DNA from: Cervus elaphus
Lineage: Eukaryota; Chordata; Mammalia; Artiodactyla; Cervidae
Length of the DNA: 64,000 nucleotides
Assembly: GCF_910594005.1 (NCBI RefSeq)
Contig: NC_057848.1
Coordinates: 54,267,616-54,331,615 of the forward strand
Direction of reading: 5' to 3'
Shown: positions 46,417 to 58,180 of the stretch, piece after piece
How positions within the stretch are numbered: the first letter of the stretch is position 1
Layout: each line of letters starts with the position of its first letter
Translations under genes and position numbers: made by a program
Notes under the pieces: model-generated
What the model saw: the letters and a program-made list of their open reading frames with translations, nothing else
Database searches by the model: none
What the model was told of the DNA's origin: nothing

Positions 46417-47339
46417 TGCTCCAGAAATTCCATCTAACATTACACTTCCCACACCCCATGCCCTCTTCTCCCGCCCGTCTGGTATGAAAAAAAATGTGAC
46501 CAAGAGAAACAGGCAGCAAGAAACATGGCTGCCTCGCTTCTTGCCCAGTTTTAAGAAACATGCTCACACTATTGTGATTCTGCTTTTGGTTTCCATCAGC
46601 ATCGAACTGAGGCCTAAAGCTGCACTCTCCTCAGACAACTTTTTGGTTCAAGAACTCAGTTTCCACTTACGTAGTCTTTGCCGTTTTACCTTTTCTTCAC
46701 TCAGCATTTTATCACCAGTGTTTTCTTGTTACCAAACTGTTTTGGGATATTAAGAGGCTAACCTCTGGGATCCAGGCCTAAGGGGGAACAGAAAATATTT
46801 GCACCTAAGGGCTTGAAGAAGAGCAAGTCTAGGCACTAGTTCACGTGGTTCTTGACCTGGCTCACTTCCCAGGTTCCCTGGGCGTCCTTGTCCATTTACT
46901 GGTTTGGGCGCTAGTACTTGTGGGTACTAAGACAGAGGTAACTATTTGTCTGGAAGCCTAAGATAAGTGTCTAGATAGTTCTCAAGACTGTATGATATAC
47001 AGTGCCCAAGTGAAATGACACATATACTCAAATATGTACAAATTCCAGTTAGAGGGGACAGACATCATTTAGCCTCATGGTTTCATCATTTAACACTGGA
47101 ACACTGCCACATTCCTACAGCATTAAAGGGCCTCAGTGGCTTCCTATGACTTTATTGTGTATATGTTTCACTGATTATATCTTAGGGGTCAGTCACATAG
47201 CATTTTCTCACATGTAAATACGACATGGTACTTGCAAAGGATTCAGAAAATAACCATATGATGATCAAGAGTAAAGCACTGTCATAAACAGTACTCGTTA
47301 GTACCACTGATAAACATTTGGATTATGTTTTCAACATGC

Positions 47340-48080
47340 TCATACAAACTGCTTCCATATACTCATGCACTCATTTCAATAAACACATACATACATACAT
47401 GTGTATTTAGCTTCAAAGGCAACAAACTTACATTAAAATGAGATTAATTTGTATGTCATAATTTGGATCATATTTTCATGAAAAATTTTCAAGACCTGAT
47501 GTTTGGTAAAATACTGGCAAAGAGCTTCTCAATTGCCACATTCACCAAAAATATTCGGCTCTTAATGAAGAAATGTTCAGCTCATAAGACACTTATTCAA
47601 CAATTGAAATTTAATGCCTATGATGCCAACCCTCAGACACCATTACTTCAAGATCTACATTTTCTAGTCTTTATTATGCTAACATGATATATATATATTC
47701 TTAAAACAAATATTGAGTGACAATTATACACATATGCCTCAGAAAATATAGGATTTTCCCACTTCTCAAAAATTTAAACTGTATTTTTATTTAAAATTTA
47801 ATCTTAATATTTTATTAGAAAATATAACAACAGATTACATTACTATATAAATAAAGTTTGTGTCTACATCACTCTAACATTGTGATCCAGGTGTGTATTC
47901 TATCAAAGAGTCATGATGATGAAAGCAGTCACATTTTTTATAATCATCAATAATAGGTCATCAATGCTTATTTATTTACCTATTAAAAATTAAGTCTTAG
48001 CAATTTTTCAAGATAATGACAAAGTTTCCAGGAAACAGAAGTGAAAATATGACAGAAATGATGATATATGAATATATTCC
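47340..48080. other. AT-rich outer unit sequence
   Basis: No gene. The frame of 74 codons at 47463-47687 has no recognisable domain and is not repeated in sister units. Confidence 0.4.
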
Positions 48081-48082
48081 AA

Positions 48083-48208
48083 TTTTTTTTTTTTTTTTGG
48101 CTGCACAGTGTGGCATGTGGGGTCATAGTTTTCCAATCGAAGATTGAACCCGTGCTGCCTTCAGTGGAAGGGCAGAGCTCCAACCACTACACCACCAGGG
48201 AGGTCCCA
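48083..48208 (-). mobile_element. CHR-type SINE, truncated
   Basis: T17 run, then antisense CHR head ending CACCACCAGGGAGGTCCC. Confidence 0.8.
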
Positions 48209-48264
48209 ATACATTTCATTTTAGTATAGACTATTTTGTATGAAGCTAAATATCAATTTATACT

Positions 48265-48585
48265 TGTGTGTGTGTGTGTGTGTATACATACATACATATA
48301 TATGTATATATATGGGGCTTCCCTGGTGGCTCAGACAGTAAAGCTTCTGCCTGCAATGAAGGAGACATGGATTCAAACCCTGGGTCGGGAAGATCCCTGG
48401 AGAAGGAAATGGCAACCCACTCCAGTGTTCTTGTCTGGAAAATCCCATGGATGGAGGAGCCTGGTGGTCTACAGCCCATGGAGTTGCAAAGAATCAGACA
48501 CAACTGAGTGACTTCACTTTCACTTTTCATATATATATATACATAAATATATATACACACACACACATACACATAAACACACATT
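48265..48585 (+). mobile_element. Bov-tA SINE between (TG)n and (CA)n runs
   Basis: SINE 48312-48520 in plus orientation, with TG/TA repeats at 48265-48312 and mirror AT/AC repeats at 48530-48585. The two runs are complementary, so the SINE sits in the loop of a possible stem. Confidence 0.85.
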
Positions 48586-48589
48586 TCAT

Positions 48590-50168
48590 ACATGCATATA
48601 TGGACACAGAGGGTGAAGTTTAATTGCATTCTTATCATAATAATCACTATGATTAAATATATAATTTTTACACATGTGTAGACATACAGATGGTTATATG
48701 TGATGTACAAATATTCATGTTTTTTCTTTAAACATAATTGGATGCATATTGAAGGTAGTTCTGACAAAATCATCATTATCTTATACAATTTCCATATTCT
48801 CATATACATATACATATTTAGAGAACTTGGAATTTCTTTATTCTCCTATAGGAAGAGACTTACTATCCAAGAGATTTACAAAAGAAATATCTGTTATAGA
48901 CAAATTGTTCAAATTTTGAGAAGTCACAAGGCCAAAAATAATGGATATTCAATCCCAACAAGAATAAAGACTTTTAAAATGTCATTCTCACCTCTTACAC
49001 AATATACTAATAACTTTTAAAAATAAAATGAAAATTCCTTCAGATTTCTGGTGTTCAAATATGTTTTCTGCATTTACTGAGGCTAGAATAAATTCCAGAC
49101 TTCATCAAATATTCTTTGTAACGTTAGTTATTTTATTAAAGAGTAGTTTCTTGAGTTTGGGATTTCTCAAAATTAGACATGGTTCTTAATAGTAAGTCCA
49201 GGTACAACAGTCAATTTACAAAGAAGTGCAAGGAAGTCACAAGCCTAAGAACTTAAAAAATAAGTTGTCTCTTCAAGCCTCCTGTTGTGTATGTTCAGAT
49301 CTGTCAGTACTCCTGAGATAAACACAGCAAGTTGTCACGAATAATTTTTCCTGCGCATATTTGTTCTGTACTTGCTATTGAATTACACTATAGAACAAAC
49401 ATTGTGAAGACTATTGCAGAATACACACACCTCTGAAAGACATATGGAAACACTTCATCCCAAATCAATCTATCCCAAGGGAACCACTATGGACAGCTTA
49501 ATGGGTACATGTGTTCGAATGTTGTAGACAAGATGTACAACCATTCATGCATGAGAGCTGATATTACTTAACGAAACAAATATAGCCTACTGTTCATCAA
49601 TAAACTCCCCTATTTGCTCACACAGTGCTTGAAACACAAAACTTTCAACCACAAATAAACACATTATTTTTTTCAGTTGTATCCTGATTATACCATAGGT
49701 AGCGTTTTTGTCATTGTTTCTTCACTCGGCATTGGATAATGGATACTCATAAATTTCCTTTGCTATTGATCAAATTCTAATGACAATATACACATCTGGA
49801 AAGAAATGATAGATTAATCAATTATAAAATAGGAAAGAGGGGAGATTCTCACTAACAAACTCAATTGACATGGCAATCTATCGCATTCTGTCCTTTTTTT
49901 CTATATGTATTGTATTTGTGTGCATGTGTGTGTATTTCTGTGCTTCTAGACACAGGTTTTTAGCTATAAATTTTAACTGACATCATCTATATATGGGATT
50001 TTCTTGTGGTTAGAAATTTTGTTTTCCATGCTTTTCTCACATCTTTAATAGCAAGGCTACTTCCAATTAAATATACCCAAGAACACTGGATTTTATGTTA
50101 AGTAATAATTTGCCAAAAGCTTTTGTTTCCATGACCATTAAAGGCAGGACAGTTAATCGTTCCAGCAC
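48590..50168. other. AT-rich outer unit sequence
   Basis: No gene. 49.17-49.54 kb and 49.99-50.11 kb match outer domains of copies 7, 11 and 13 as noted there. The rest is unassigned. Confidence 0.5.
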
Positions 50169-50389
50169 GTACATAGAAAGTGAAAGGGTTAGTCACTCAG
50201 TCGTGACCCCATGGACTGTAACCCACCAGGCTCTTCTGTTCATGGAATTCTCCAGGCAAGAATACTGGAGTAGGTTGCCATTTCCTTCTCCAGGGGATTT
50301 TCCCGATCCAGGGATTGAACCTGGGTTTCCTACATTGTGGGTAGACTCTTTACCAACTGAGCCACCAGGGAAGACCCATGTACATAGAA
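50169..50389 (-). mobile_element. Bov-tA SINE with 10-bp TSD
   Basis: Flanked by GTACATAGAA at 50169-50178 and 50380-50389. Confidence 0.9.
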
Positions 50390-50390
50390 T

Positions 50391-50543
50391 TATGTCTATT
50401 TCTTTTTTATTTATTTACTTTTTGGCCTTGTGGCATGTGGGACCTTAGTTCCCCCAACCAGGGATCAAACCCGCACCCCTGCATTGGAAGTATAGAGTCT
50501 CAAACACTGGACCACCAGGGAAATCCTAACTATGTCTATTTCT
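50391..50543 (-). mobile_element. CHR-type SINE with 13-bp TSD
   Basis: Antisense CHR fragment framed by TATGTCTATTTCT at 50391-50403 and 50531-50543, immediately next to the preceding SINE. Confidence 0.9.
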
Positions 50544-51119
50544 ATAGAAAAAATAGCATCTTAGTGATCTTTTATAACTTGCTGTTTCATTAAATTTATA
50601 ATAGGACCATTTATGTTTTGTTTTTTGTGAATTTCAAAAATAACCTGAGTTTGCTTTCAAACATTCAGTCGTTAAGACAGGCATAATTAAAACATGTAGA
50701 CTCTACCATGTATTCGTCCCCTCCCCCAGCTGTTTTGAGATATAATTGACATATATATACTTATACATATATATACATATACTTTGTGTTCTTGAGAGGT
50801 AGATCCTATTAGTAGTTTGCTTAGAAGTCTTCCAGATACTTTGCTTTGTGCATATTCATTCTTTACAAACTAAATGTGTTTATGGTTGTAGGTAATCATA
50901 AAATAGAGAAAACGGTCTTTCGTTTTGTTTCTTTTTCTCAGTAAACTGAGAGTTTGATCCTGAAGGTAAGATAATTTGGTTTCCTCTAAATCAATGGTGT
51001 GAGATATAAAAATAGGAATTTAGTCTTTATGAATTCTGAAGATTCCCTTAAGTGTTTGCAGGAGCACGTATGTGTATAGAATCTAAAACTTCAGATGCAC
51101 ATACAAGCTTGAAAACGTG

Positions 51120-51745
51120 ACTCATAACCAAGAGAAAAATTAGCCAATAGAATCTGGCCCAGGTGTAACTGAATAAATTGAGTGAACAAAGATTATAAGA
51201 GTTCTTACAAACACATTCAAGGATTTAAAGGAAAATCTGACCATAATAAGAGAGAAAAACAGAAAATGAAATACACAAATAGAAACTAAAATCAGAACCA
51301 AATGGAAATTCTAAAATTAAAAAATCATGTGAAAAGAAAAATTCACAGGATACGGAATAGCATATTTAACACTGTGGGAAAAATATCAGTGAATGTGAAA
51401 CATAACAATAATCATCCAATCTTAAGCACACAGATAAATAAGGACAAAAAGGTGGAAAGATGAAAAGAAACTTACGGTTACCAAGGGGGAAACATGGGGG
51501 AGAGGGGTAAATTAGGAGTTTGGGATTAACATATACATACTACTATACATAAAAGAATCAACAAGGACCTACTATAAAACACAGGGGACTACTCAATACT
51601 CTATAATAACCTATAAGGAAAAAAAATTCTAAAAAATGTAAATATATGTATATGTATAACTGATTCACTTCGTTGTATACCTGAAACTAACACAGTATCA
51701 TAAATCAACTATATTCCAATATAAACTGAAAAATTAAATCAGAAA
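51120..51745 (+). mobile_element. Artiodactyl L1 3' end, sense
   Basis: 3' UTR type sequence with GGACCTACTATAAAACACAG and the end CATAAATCAACTATATTCCA followed by A-rich sequence. It marks the end of the local repeat domain's plus-oriented part. Confidence 0.75.
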
Positions 51746-52900
51746 AAGATGGAAAGAATCACAGTGACGTTTGGGATCATATCAAAATAACATTCATGTA
51801 CTTTGAGTTCATGAAAGAAAAGAGAGAAGATGCAGGAGTAAAGGGCAGAAAATATTTGCAGAAATAAAAGTAAACCATTTATCAGATTAAATAAAAATTA
51901 TAAATATTCTGATTGAGGAAGGTCAAATAACACAAAGAAAACCAAAATAAGGGAAAGCAATCAAGTTTCTAAATACCACTGACAAAGAGAAAATCAACAG
52001 TAGGCTGAATAAAAAGACTGGTTACATGGAGCAGAACAGCAATAAAAATGACAGATGACTTCTTATTAAATTTGATGCAAAGTAGCCAAAGGATTACTAT
52101 GTATAAATCACTGTTACAAAAACCTGCCAATCTATAATTTTCTATCCAGAAAATCCAGCCTTCAAAAAATAAGGTAAAAAAGGCATTTTCAGGCAAACAG
52201 AAGTTGATAGAATTGGCTACCAGCACACCTGTTCTAATATAAATGTTAAAGGAAGTTCTTCAAGCTAAAATTTAATGATGGCATATGGAAACTCCAGATG
52301 ACGAGATGAAGATTGCTGGAAATAGTAAATATATAGGCAAATGTAAAGCAGGTTTTACATTTTCTGAATTTTTTAAAGGAAATTGACTACATAAAATAAA
52401 AATAATAGTATATTGTGATATTTAAAACATGTAGCAGTACAATATCTGTAAATAAAACCAGAAGATTTGAGTAGTAAAGCACCCTCTTATAACTTTATTC
52501 CATTATTTTATACCTAAACAAGTATATTATTTGATGGTAGAATATAATAAAAGTTTTATATTTTAAACCCTAGCATTGACCACAAATGGTGGTATATCTA
52601 AGAAGTCAAGAGAAGGAATAAAACGGTATTTTAAAAAGCACCCAAACAATTCAAAAGATGACAAAAGAAGCAAAAAGGAGGAGAGAACAGATTGGACTAA
52701 CTAAAAAGAGCAAAACAGTAGACATAAACCCAGCCATATTAATATTAAATATAAATGGACTCAATTCCAACTAAAAGGCAGAAATTGCCAGTATGGATAA
52801 GTAAAGAAAACCCACTTACAGGATGTTTATCGTACATTAAATCTGCAGAACATAGACTAAAATTAAACAGGTGGAAAAGTTACATAAACACAAATCATAA
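51746..52900 (+). mobile_element. Old L1M-type internal region, sense
   Basis: It resembles the old mammalian L1 internal segment (CCAGAAAATCCAGCC, ATGTTAAAGGAAGTTCTTCA, AATATAAATGGACTCAATTC). No intact frame. Confidence 0.65.
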
Positions 52901-53250
52901 GATAGCTAAAGTAGTTACGAGCATACTTCATTTTACTGAACTTTGCTTCATTGGACTTCACAGATACTGTGTATTTTACAAATTAGAGGTTTGTGGCAAC
53001 CCTGCATAGTATTTGCATATAATCTACACACATTCTCCCATATACCTTAAATCATGTCTACATTACTTATAATACCTAATACAATGTAAATGCTATGTAA
53101 ATACTTGAAAAAATATAAATGCTATGTAAACAGCTTCAAGTTTTGTTTATTGAAACTTTCTAGAATTTTTTATCTTTCAAATATTTTCAGTCCATGGTTA
53201 ATTAAATCTGCAGATGCAGAACTTATGGATACAGAGTGCTAACTGCATAG
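52900..53250 (+). mobile_element. Probable Tigger-like DNA transposon remnant
   Basis: AAGGTTTGTGGCAACCCTG-like and TACTTATAATACCTAATACA phrases, and an end resembling GATACAGAGTGCTAACTGCA, recall pogo/Tigger-group elements. Ends and orientation are not certain. Confidence 0.45.
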
Positions 53251-53289
53251 TCTTTTGTATTTATTCAGATAGTCAAATTTTCTGATGCT

Positions 53290-53800
53290 CTTTGTTGGCT
53301 CCTGAAGATCTGTGTAATCCCCTGGTGTCATTTTTCCTCAGCCTAAAGAATGTCCTATAGCATTTATTTTAGTGTATGTCTGCTGGTGACAAATAATCTT
53401 AGCTTTATTTTTTCTGAAAACATTTCATCTTCATTTGTGAAGGATATTTTCAGTGGATATAGAATTCTGGGTTGATTTTTTACCTATCAGCACTTTCAAG
53501 ACAATGTTCCAGGTACATTTAAAACTAATACAATGTTGTAAATCAACTATACTTCTTAAAAAAAATAAAATCATAATAAAGAGGATGTTCCATTGTCTTC
53601 TGCTCTCCATGCTTACTGATGAGAAATCCACAGCTATCTAAAAGATGTGATATACGACGGTAGTGTCATTTCAAGTCTATGGGGGAATGACTGCCTTTCA
53701 ATAAGTGGTCTTGGGACTACTGGGTATCCATGTATACCAATGAAACTTTACTCCTCCTTCACACTATATACAAAAATCAATTTCATAGTCCCTTTTCAGG
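53290..53800. mobile_element. Old L1 fragments
   Basis: 53.30-53.52 kb is antisense L1M-type (TCTGCTGGTGACAAATAATC). 53.52-53.58 kb is an L1 3' tail in plus orientation. 53.68-53.80 kb resembles L1 ORF2 sense (ACTACTGGGTATCCATG). Confidence 0.55.
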
Positions 53801-53909
53801 AGTCAAAGAAGGTAAATGCATCATAAATCTGTACTGGCACTATGGAAAGCCCAAGAAATGGTGGAGGCCTTTGATGGATTTGGGAGGTGAGACTCTCTAA
53901 ACAGGGGTT

Positions 53910-54100
53910 AGAAAACTATGGCTCACAGAATAAATCTGGTTCGTGATCTGTACTTATAAGGCCTGAAAGCTAAGAAAAGTTCTTACATTTCTAAAGAGTT
54001 GTTTGAAAAAATGAAGAATATACAACAGAGACCAGATATTGCCTACAAAGCTTAAATTTATCACTATCTGAGCCTTTGCAGAGTGTGCTGTCCCCTTCAT
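53910..54100. mobile_element. hAT-Charlie type DNA transposon remnant
   Basis: CAGGGGTTAGAAAACTATGG at the left, then ACAGAGACCAGATATTGCCT and CACTATCTGAGCCTTTGCAG, are degraded forms of a MER/Charlie-type element. Target-site duplication not resolved. Confidence 0.5.
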
Positions 54101-54370
54101 GTAGAACTAAAGATACCTTTACCTGCATTATTTCCTAGTTAAATAAAGAGCATTTTCTAGAAACCTCACTGTGGTCAAATGAGTACTTCCTCTTCATGGA
54201 GATGGTGTCACTGAAGTGATTATATGATGGTCCAGACTAGTACTTATGTTAGGCTAGGCCCTGGGAGTATATTAGAATGACCTCCAGACATAAATTATAA
54301 CATTACCTATGATAGAATCTTACACGAAACCGATAGAAATCATTCCTGCCTGAAAGGCAGAGGCCTAGTG

Positions 54371-54606
54371 AATTAGGGTGCATGCTAAGTCGCCTCAGTC
54401 ATGTCTGACTCTTTGCGACCCCATGGACTGTAGCCTGCCAGGCTCCTCTGTCCATGGGATTCTTCAGGCAAGAATACTGGAGTGGGTTGCCATTTCCTAC
54501 TCCAGGGCATCTTCCCAACCCAGGGATCGAGCCTGCATCTCCTGCGGCTCCTGCATTACAGCCAGATTCCTTACTGCTAAGTCACCAGGGAAGTCCAAAT
54601 TAGGGT
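54371..54606 (-). mobile_element. Bov-tA/Bov-A type SINE with 9-bp TSD
   Basis: SINE 54380-54597 flanked by AATTAGGGT at 54371-54379 and 54598-54606. Confidence 0.9.
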
Positions 54607-54915
54607 AGGAGACCACTATTTCTTAAAAATCTCTCAGATCACTGTTACACAGAATCAACGGGCACCTCATGGTGTTCTACTTTATATCTTCATGTCTTCG
54701 ATTCTCACAAGATAGCACGTTGAGTAGAGAAGAAATGAAGAAAAATATGGGAGACCACTAGAATCTTGGTTCAGGAACTGTCAGAGTCAAAATGAAACTG
54801 GGAACTACAGAAGCAGGACGGTGATTTTGAGAACTGTTGGTTCTTTTAAATTTGTTTCTTCAAGTGATAAGCTGTGCTATGTCCTGAATGTTTCCCAAGA
54901 TGGTCAACAGTCATA
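54607..54915. other. Unassigned stretch
   Basis: No gene or repeat recognised between two SINEs. Confidence 0.4.
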
Positions 54916-54917
54916 GC

Positions 54918-55228
54918 CTTAGAAGCATTTCTTTTTTTATTTATTCTTGGTTGGGCTGGGTCTTTCATTGAGCACTCAGGCTTGCTCTGGTTGCGGCAGG
55001 TGGGGGGCTACTCTTCGTTTTGTGGCTTCTCTTGTTGCAAAGCATGGGCTCTAGGGCACATGGGCTTCAGTAGCTGCAGCTCCCGGGCTCTGGAGCACAG
55101 GTTCAGTAGTTGTGGTCCATCTGCTGAGTTGCTTCACAGCATGTGAAATCTTCCTGGACCAGGGATCGATCCCCTGTCTCCTACATTGACAGGTGGATTC
55201 TTAACCACTGAGTCACTAGGAAGTCCCA
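54918..55228 (-). mobile_element. CHR-1 SINE, full length
   Basis: Complete antisense CHR-1: T-rich start, TGGGCTCTAGGGCACATGGG, GGCTCTGGAGCACAGG, and CACTAGGAAGTCCC at the end. Confidence 0.9.
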
Positions 55229-55675
55229 AAAGTCATATCCTTAAAGTCAGAATTATCTGGGTACTAGTCATCTGGGGTCCCAGGGAAGGGAGGAGTGGAC
55301 AGTGGCTACTCTACCTTCCTCTGCAGCCAGGTTTTGCAAGACACGCATCAAGAACCGCAAAGGGTGGTCTGAAATGGCAGTTACTGGGGCGACAAGAGTG
55401 GAGAGGAGAAAAAGAGAAAGGAGAGGGGAAGAAAGAGATGAACTTCCCTGCACACATAGATACACACACACACAACCCCACACACACATCCATTAACACC
55501 CCTGACTTCATTCTCCCACAGTGATTTTTTTTCTGTGTAACACTTATGGAGCTAAATTATTATTTTCCCCCAAAAATGGTTATGCCATTTTATTAACGTA
55601 TTATTTTTTGAAAAGCAATTTTTATTGAAGAATTTGGAGGGTAGGTCTCATAATAGTAAAAATACTAAAGACTTT
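55229..55675. other. Unassigned stretch with purine tract and CA run
   Basis: Polypurine tract at 55396-55438 and a CACACA run at 55461-55488. The overlapping short frames on both strands are low-complexity artefacts. Confidence 0.5.
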
Positions 55676-56135
55676 TTAAAAAAATTTATTTTCTTGAAGT
55701 ATAGTTGATTTACCATTGTTGTGTTAATTTCTACCATACAGCAAATTGACTCAGTTACACGTATCAATTCTTTTTCGTATTATTTTCCATTATGGTTTAT
55801 CACAGGATATTGAATATAGTTCTCTGTGCTACAGTAGGACCTTGTTGTTTATCCATCCCATACATAAGGGCTTGCATCTGCTAATCCCAAGCTCCCAGTT
55901 CATTCCTCTCCACCCCACTCCCCCTTGGCAACCACAAGGCTGCTACTACATCTGAGTCTGTTTCTGTTTTGTAGATAAGTTCATTTCTGTCATACTTTAG
56001 ATTTCACTTGTAAGTGATATCAGATGGTATTTGTCCTTTTCTTTCTGACTCACTTTACTCAGTATGATAACATCTAGGTCCATCCATGTTGCTCCAAATG
56101 GCATTATTTCATTCTTTTAAATGGCTGAGTAGTAT
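55676..56135 (-). mobile_element. L1 3' end, antisense
   Basis: Antisense artiodactyl L1 3' UTR (AAGTATAGTTGATTTACCAT to ATGGCTGAGTAGTATTG). It is interrupted at the right by two SINEs and L1_BT. Confidence 0.8.
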
Positions 56136-56136
56136 T

Positions 56137-56592
56137 GCCAGGGGTGCTAGTGGTAAAGAATCCACCTGCCAATGTAGGAAACACAAGAGACATGGGTTCG
56201 ATCCCTGCATTGGGAATATTCCCCAAAGAAGGAACTGGCAACCCAATCCAGTATTATTGCCTGGGAAATCCCATGGACAGAGGAGCCTGGGGCTACAGTC
56301 CATGGGGTCACAAAGAGTCTGAGATGACTTAGCAACTAAACAACAACATATGTGTGTGTGTGCACGCGTGTGTGTGTTAAGTCGCTTCAGTCGTGTCTGA
56401 CTCTTTGTAACCCTATGGACCATAGCCTGCCAGGCTCCTCTGTCCATGGGATTCTTCAATCCAGAATACTAGAGTGGGTTGCCATGCCCTTTTCCAGGGG
56501 ATCTTCCCTACCCAGGGATTGAATCTGTGTCTCTTAGGTTTCCTGTGCTGGCAGGCAGGTTCTTTACCGCTAGCACCACTTGGGAAGCCATT
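56137..56592. mobile_element. Two Bov-tA SINEs in inverted orientation around (TG)n
   Basis: 56137-56345 is plus, 56378-56592 is minus, separated by TGTGTG/GCACGCG repeats at 56350-56377. The two can form a long hairpin if transcribed. Confidence 0.85.
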
Positions 56593-57536
56593 TATATATA
56601 CATTCTTTTTTTTTTTTTAATTTATTTATTTAATTGGAGGCTAATTACTTTACAATACTGTGGTGGTTTTTGCCATACATCAACATGAATCAGCCACGGG
56701 TGCACATGTGTTCCCCCATCCTGAACCCCCTCCCACCTCCCTCCCACCCTATCCCTCTGGGTTGTCCCAGAGCACCGGTTTTGAGTGCCTTGCTTCATGC
56801 ATCAAATTTGCAATGGTCATCTCTTTTACATATGGTAATATACATGTTTCAATGCTATTCTCTCAAATCATCCCACCCGCGCCTTCTCCCACACAGTCCA
56901 AAAGTCTGTTCTTTACATCTGTGTCTCTTTTGCTATCTTGCATATAGGGTCATTGTTACCATCTTTCTAAATTCCATATATATGTGATAATATACTGTAC
57001 TGGTGTTTCTCTTTCTGGCTTACTTCACACTGTATAATAGGCTCCAGTTTCATCCACCTCATTAGGACCGACTCAAATGCATTCTTTTTAATAGCATCGT
57101 GTATATGTACCATGACTTCCTTATCCACTCATCTGCCAATGGACATCTAGGTTGCTTCCATCCTAGCTATTGTAAACAGTGCTGCAGTGAACATTGGGGT
57201 ACACGTGTCTCTTTCAATTCTGGTTTCCTCAGTGTGTATGCCCAGCAGTGGGATTGTTGGGTCGTATGGCAGTTCTATTTCCAGTTTTTTTAAAGAATAT
57301 CCACACAGTTCTCCATAGTGGTGGTACTAGTTTGCATTCCCACCAACAATATAAGAGAGTTCCCTTTCTCCACACCCTCTCCAGCATGTATCGTTTATAG
57401 ACTTTTTGATGGCAGCCATTCTGACCAGCATGAGACGATACCTCATTGTGGTTTTGATTTGCATTTCTCTGATAATGATGATGTTAAACATCTTTTCATG
57501 TGTTTATTAGTCATCTGCATATATATACATTCTTTT
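56593..57536 (-). mobile_element. L1_BT insertion, 5'-truncated, 17-bp TSD
   Basis: Antisense ruminant L1 3' end with a T-rich start. It is framed by TATATATACATTCTTTT at 56593-56609 and 57520-57536. The minus frames are remnants of the ORF2 C-terminus and 3' UTR. Young insertion, judging by the perfect TSD. Confidence 0.95.
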
Positions 57537-58180
57537 AAAAATATTCTTTTGCAGTATGGTTTATACCAGGAGACTGGATAGTACCCTGTGCTATTACCTT
57601 ATCCATTCTATGTGTAAGAGTTTGTATTTACCAACCCCGAACTCCAAGTCTATCCCTCTTCCTCCCCGCTTACCCCTTGGCAACCTCAAGTCTGATCTCT
57701 ATGTCTATGAGTCTATTTCTGTTTTGTATATAGGTTCATTTGTGCTATATTTTAGATTCCACATATAGGTGATATCATATGGTATTTGTCTTTTCCTTTC
57801 TGACTTAGTATGAAGGGGACAACAGAGGATGAGATGGCTGGATGGCATCACCGACTCGATGGACATGAGTATGAGTAAACTCCAGGAGTTGGTGATGGAC
57901 AGGGAGGCCTGGCGTGCTGCGATTCATGGGGTCGCAAAGAGTCGGACACGACTGAGCGACTGAACTGAACTGAATTGAACTGATGATAATCTCTAGTTGT
58001 GTCCATGTTGCTGCAAATGGCATTATTTTGTTCTGTTTTTATGGCTCAGTATATTCCATACTACCTCTTCTTTAATCATTCATCAGTCGATGGACATTTG
58101 GGTTGTTTCCAAGTCTTAGTTATTGCAAATGGAGCTGATATGAACATTTGGGTGCATGTATCTTTTCTAGGTATGGCCTT
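57537..58180 (-). mobile_element. L1 3' part, antisense, with nested BovB end
   Basis: A further antisense L1 copy of the same class as 55676-56135. A BovB 3' end (57812-57990, plus, ending in ACTGAACTGAACTGAATTG) is inserted in it. Confidence 0.8.

Larger units (their letters stand above)
45700..51080 (+). repeat. Long repeat unit copy 13 (plus orientation)
   Basis: Starts with ATAATCATGCTTCTTTACAA (as at 23.96 kb). It has the C-rich block with CACTTCCTGTGTCTGGACTT at 46.18 kb, the core at 46.40 kb, the body to 47.3 kb and AT-rich outer parts. A partial second outer set lies at 49.17-51.07 kb, including GAGTTTGATCCTGAAG near 50.95 kb. SINEs at 48.1, 48.3, 50.2 and 50.4 kb interrupt it. It may represent one unit plus a decayed further one whose core is gone. 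Confidence 0.7.

Noticed and set aside
48258..48815. 185-codon minus frame
   Set aside because: Made of CA/TA microsatellite and an antisense SINE.
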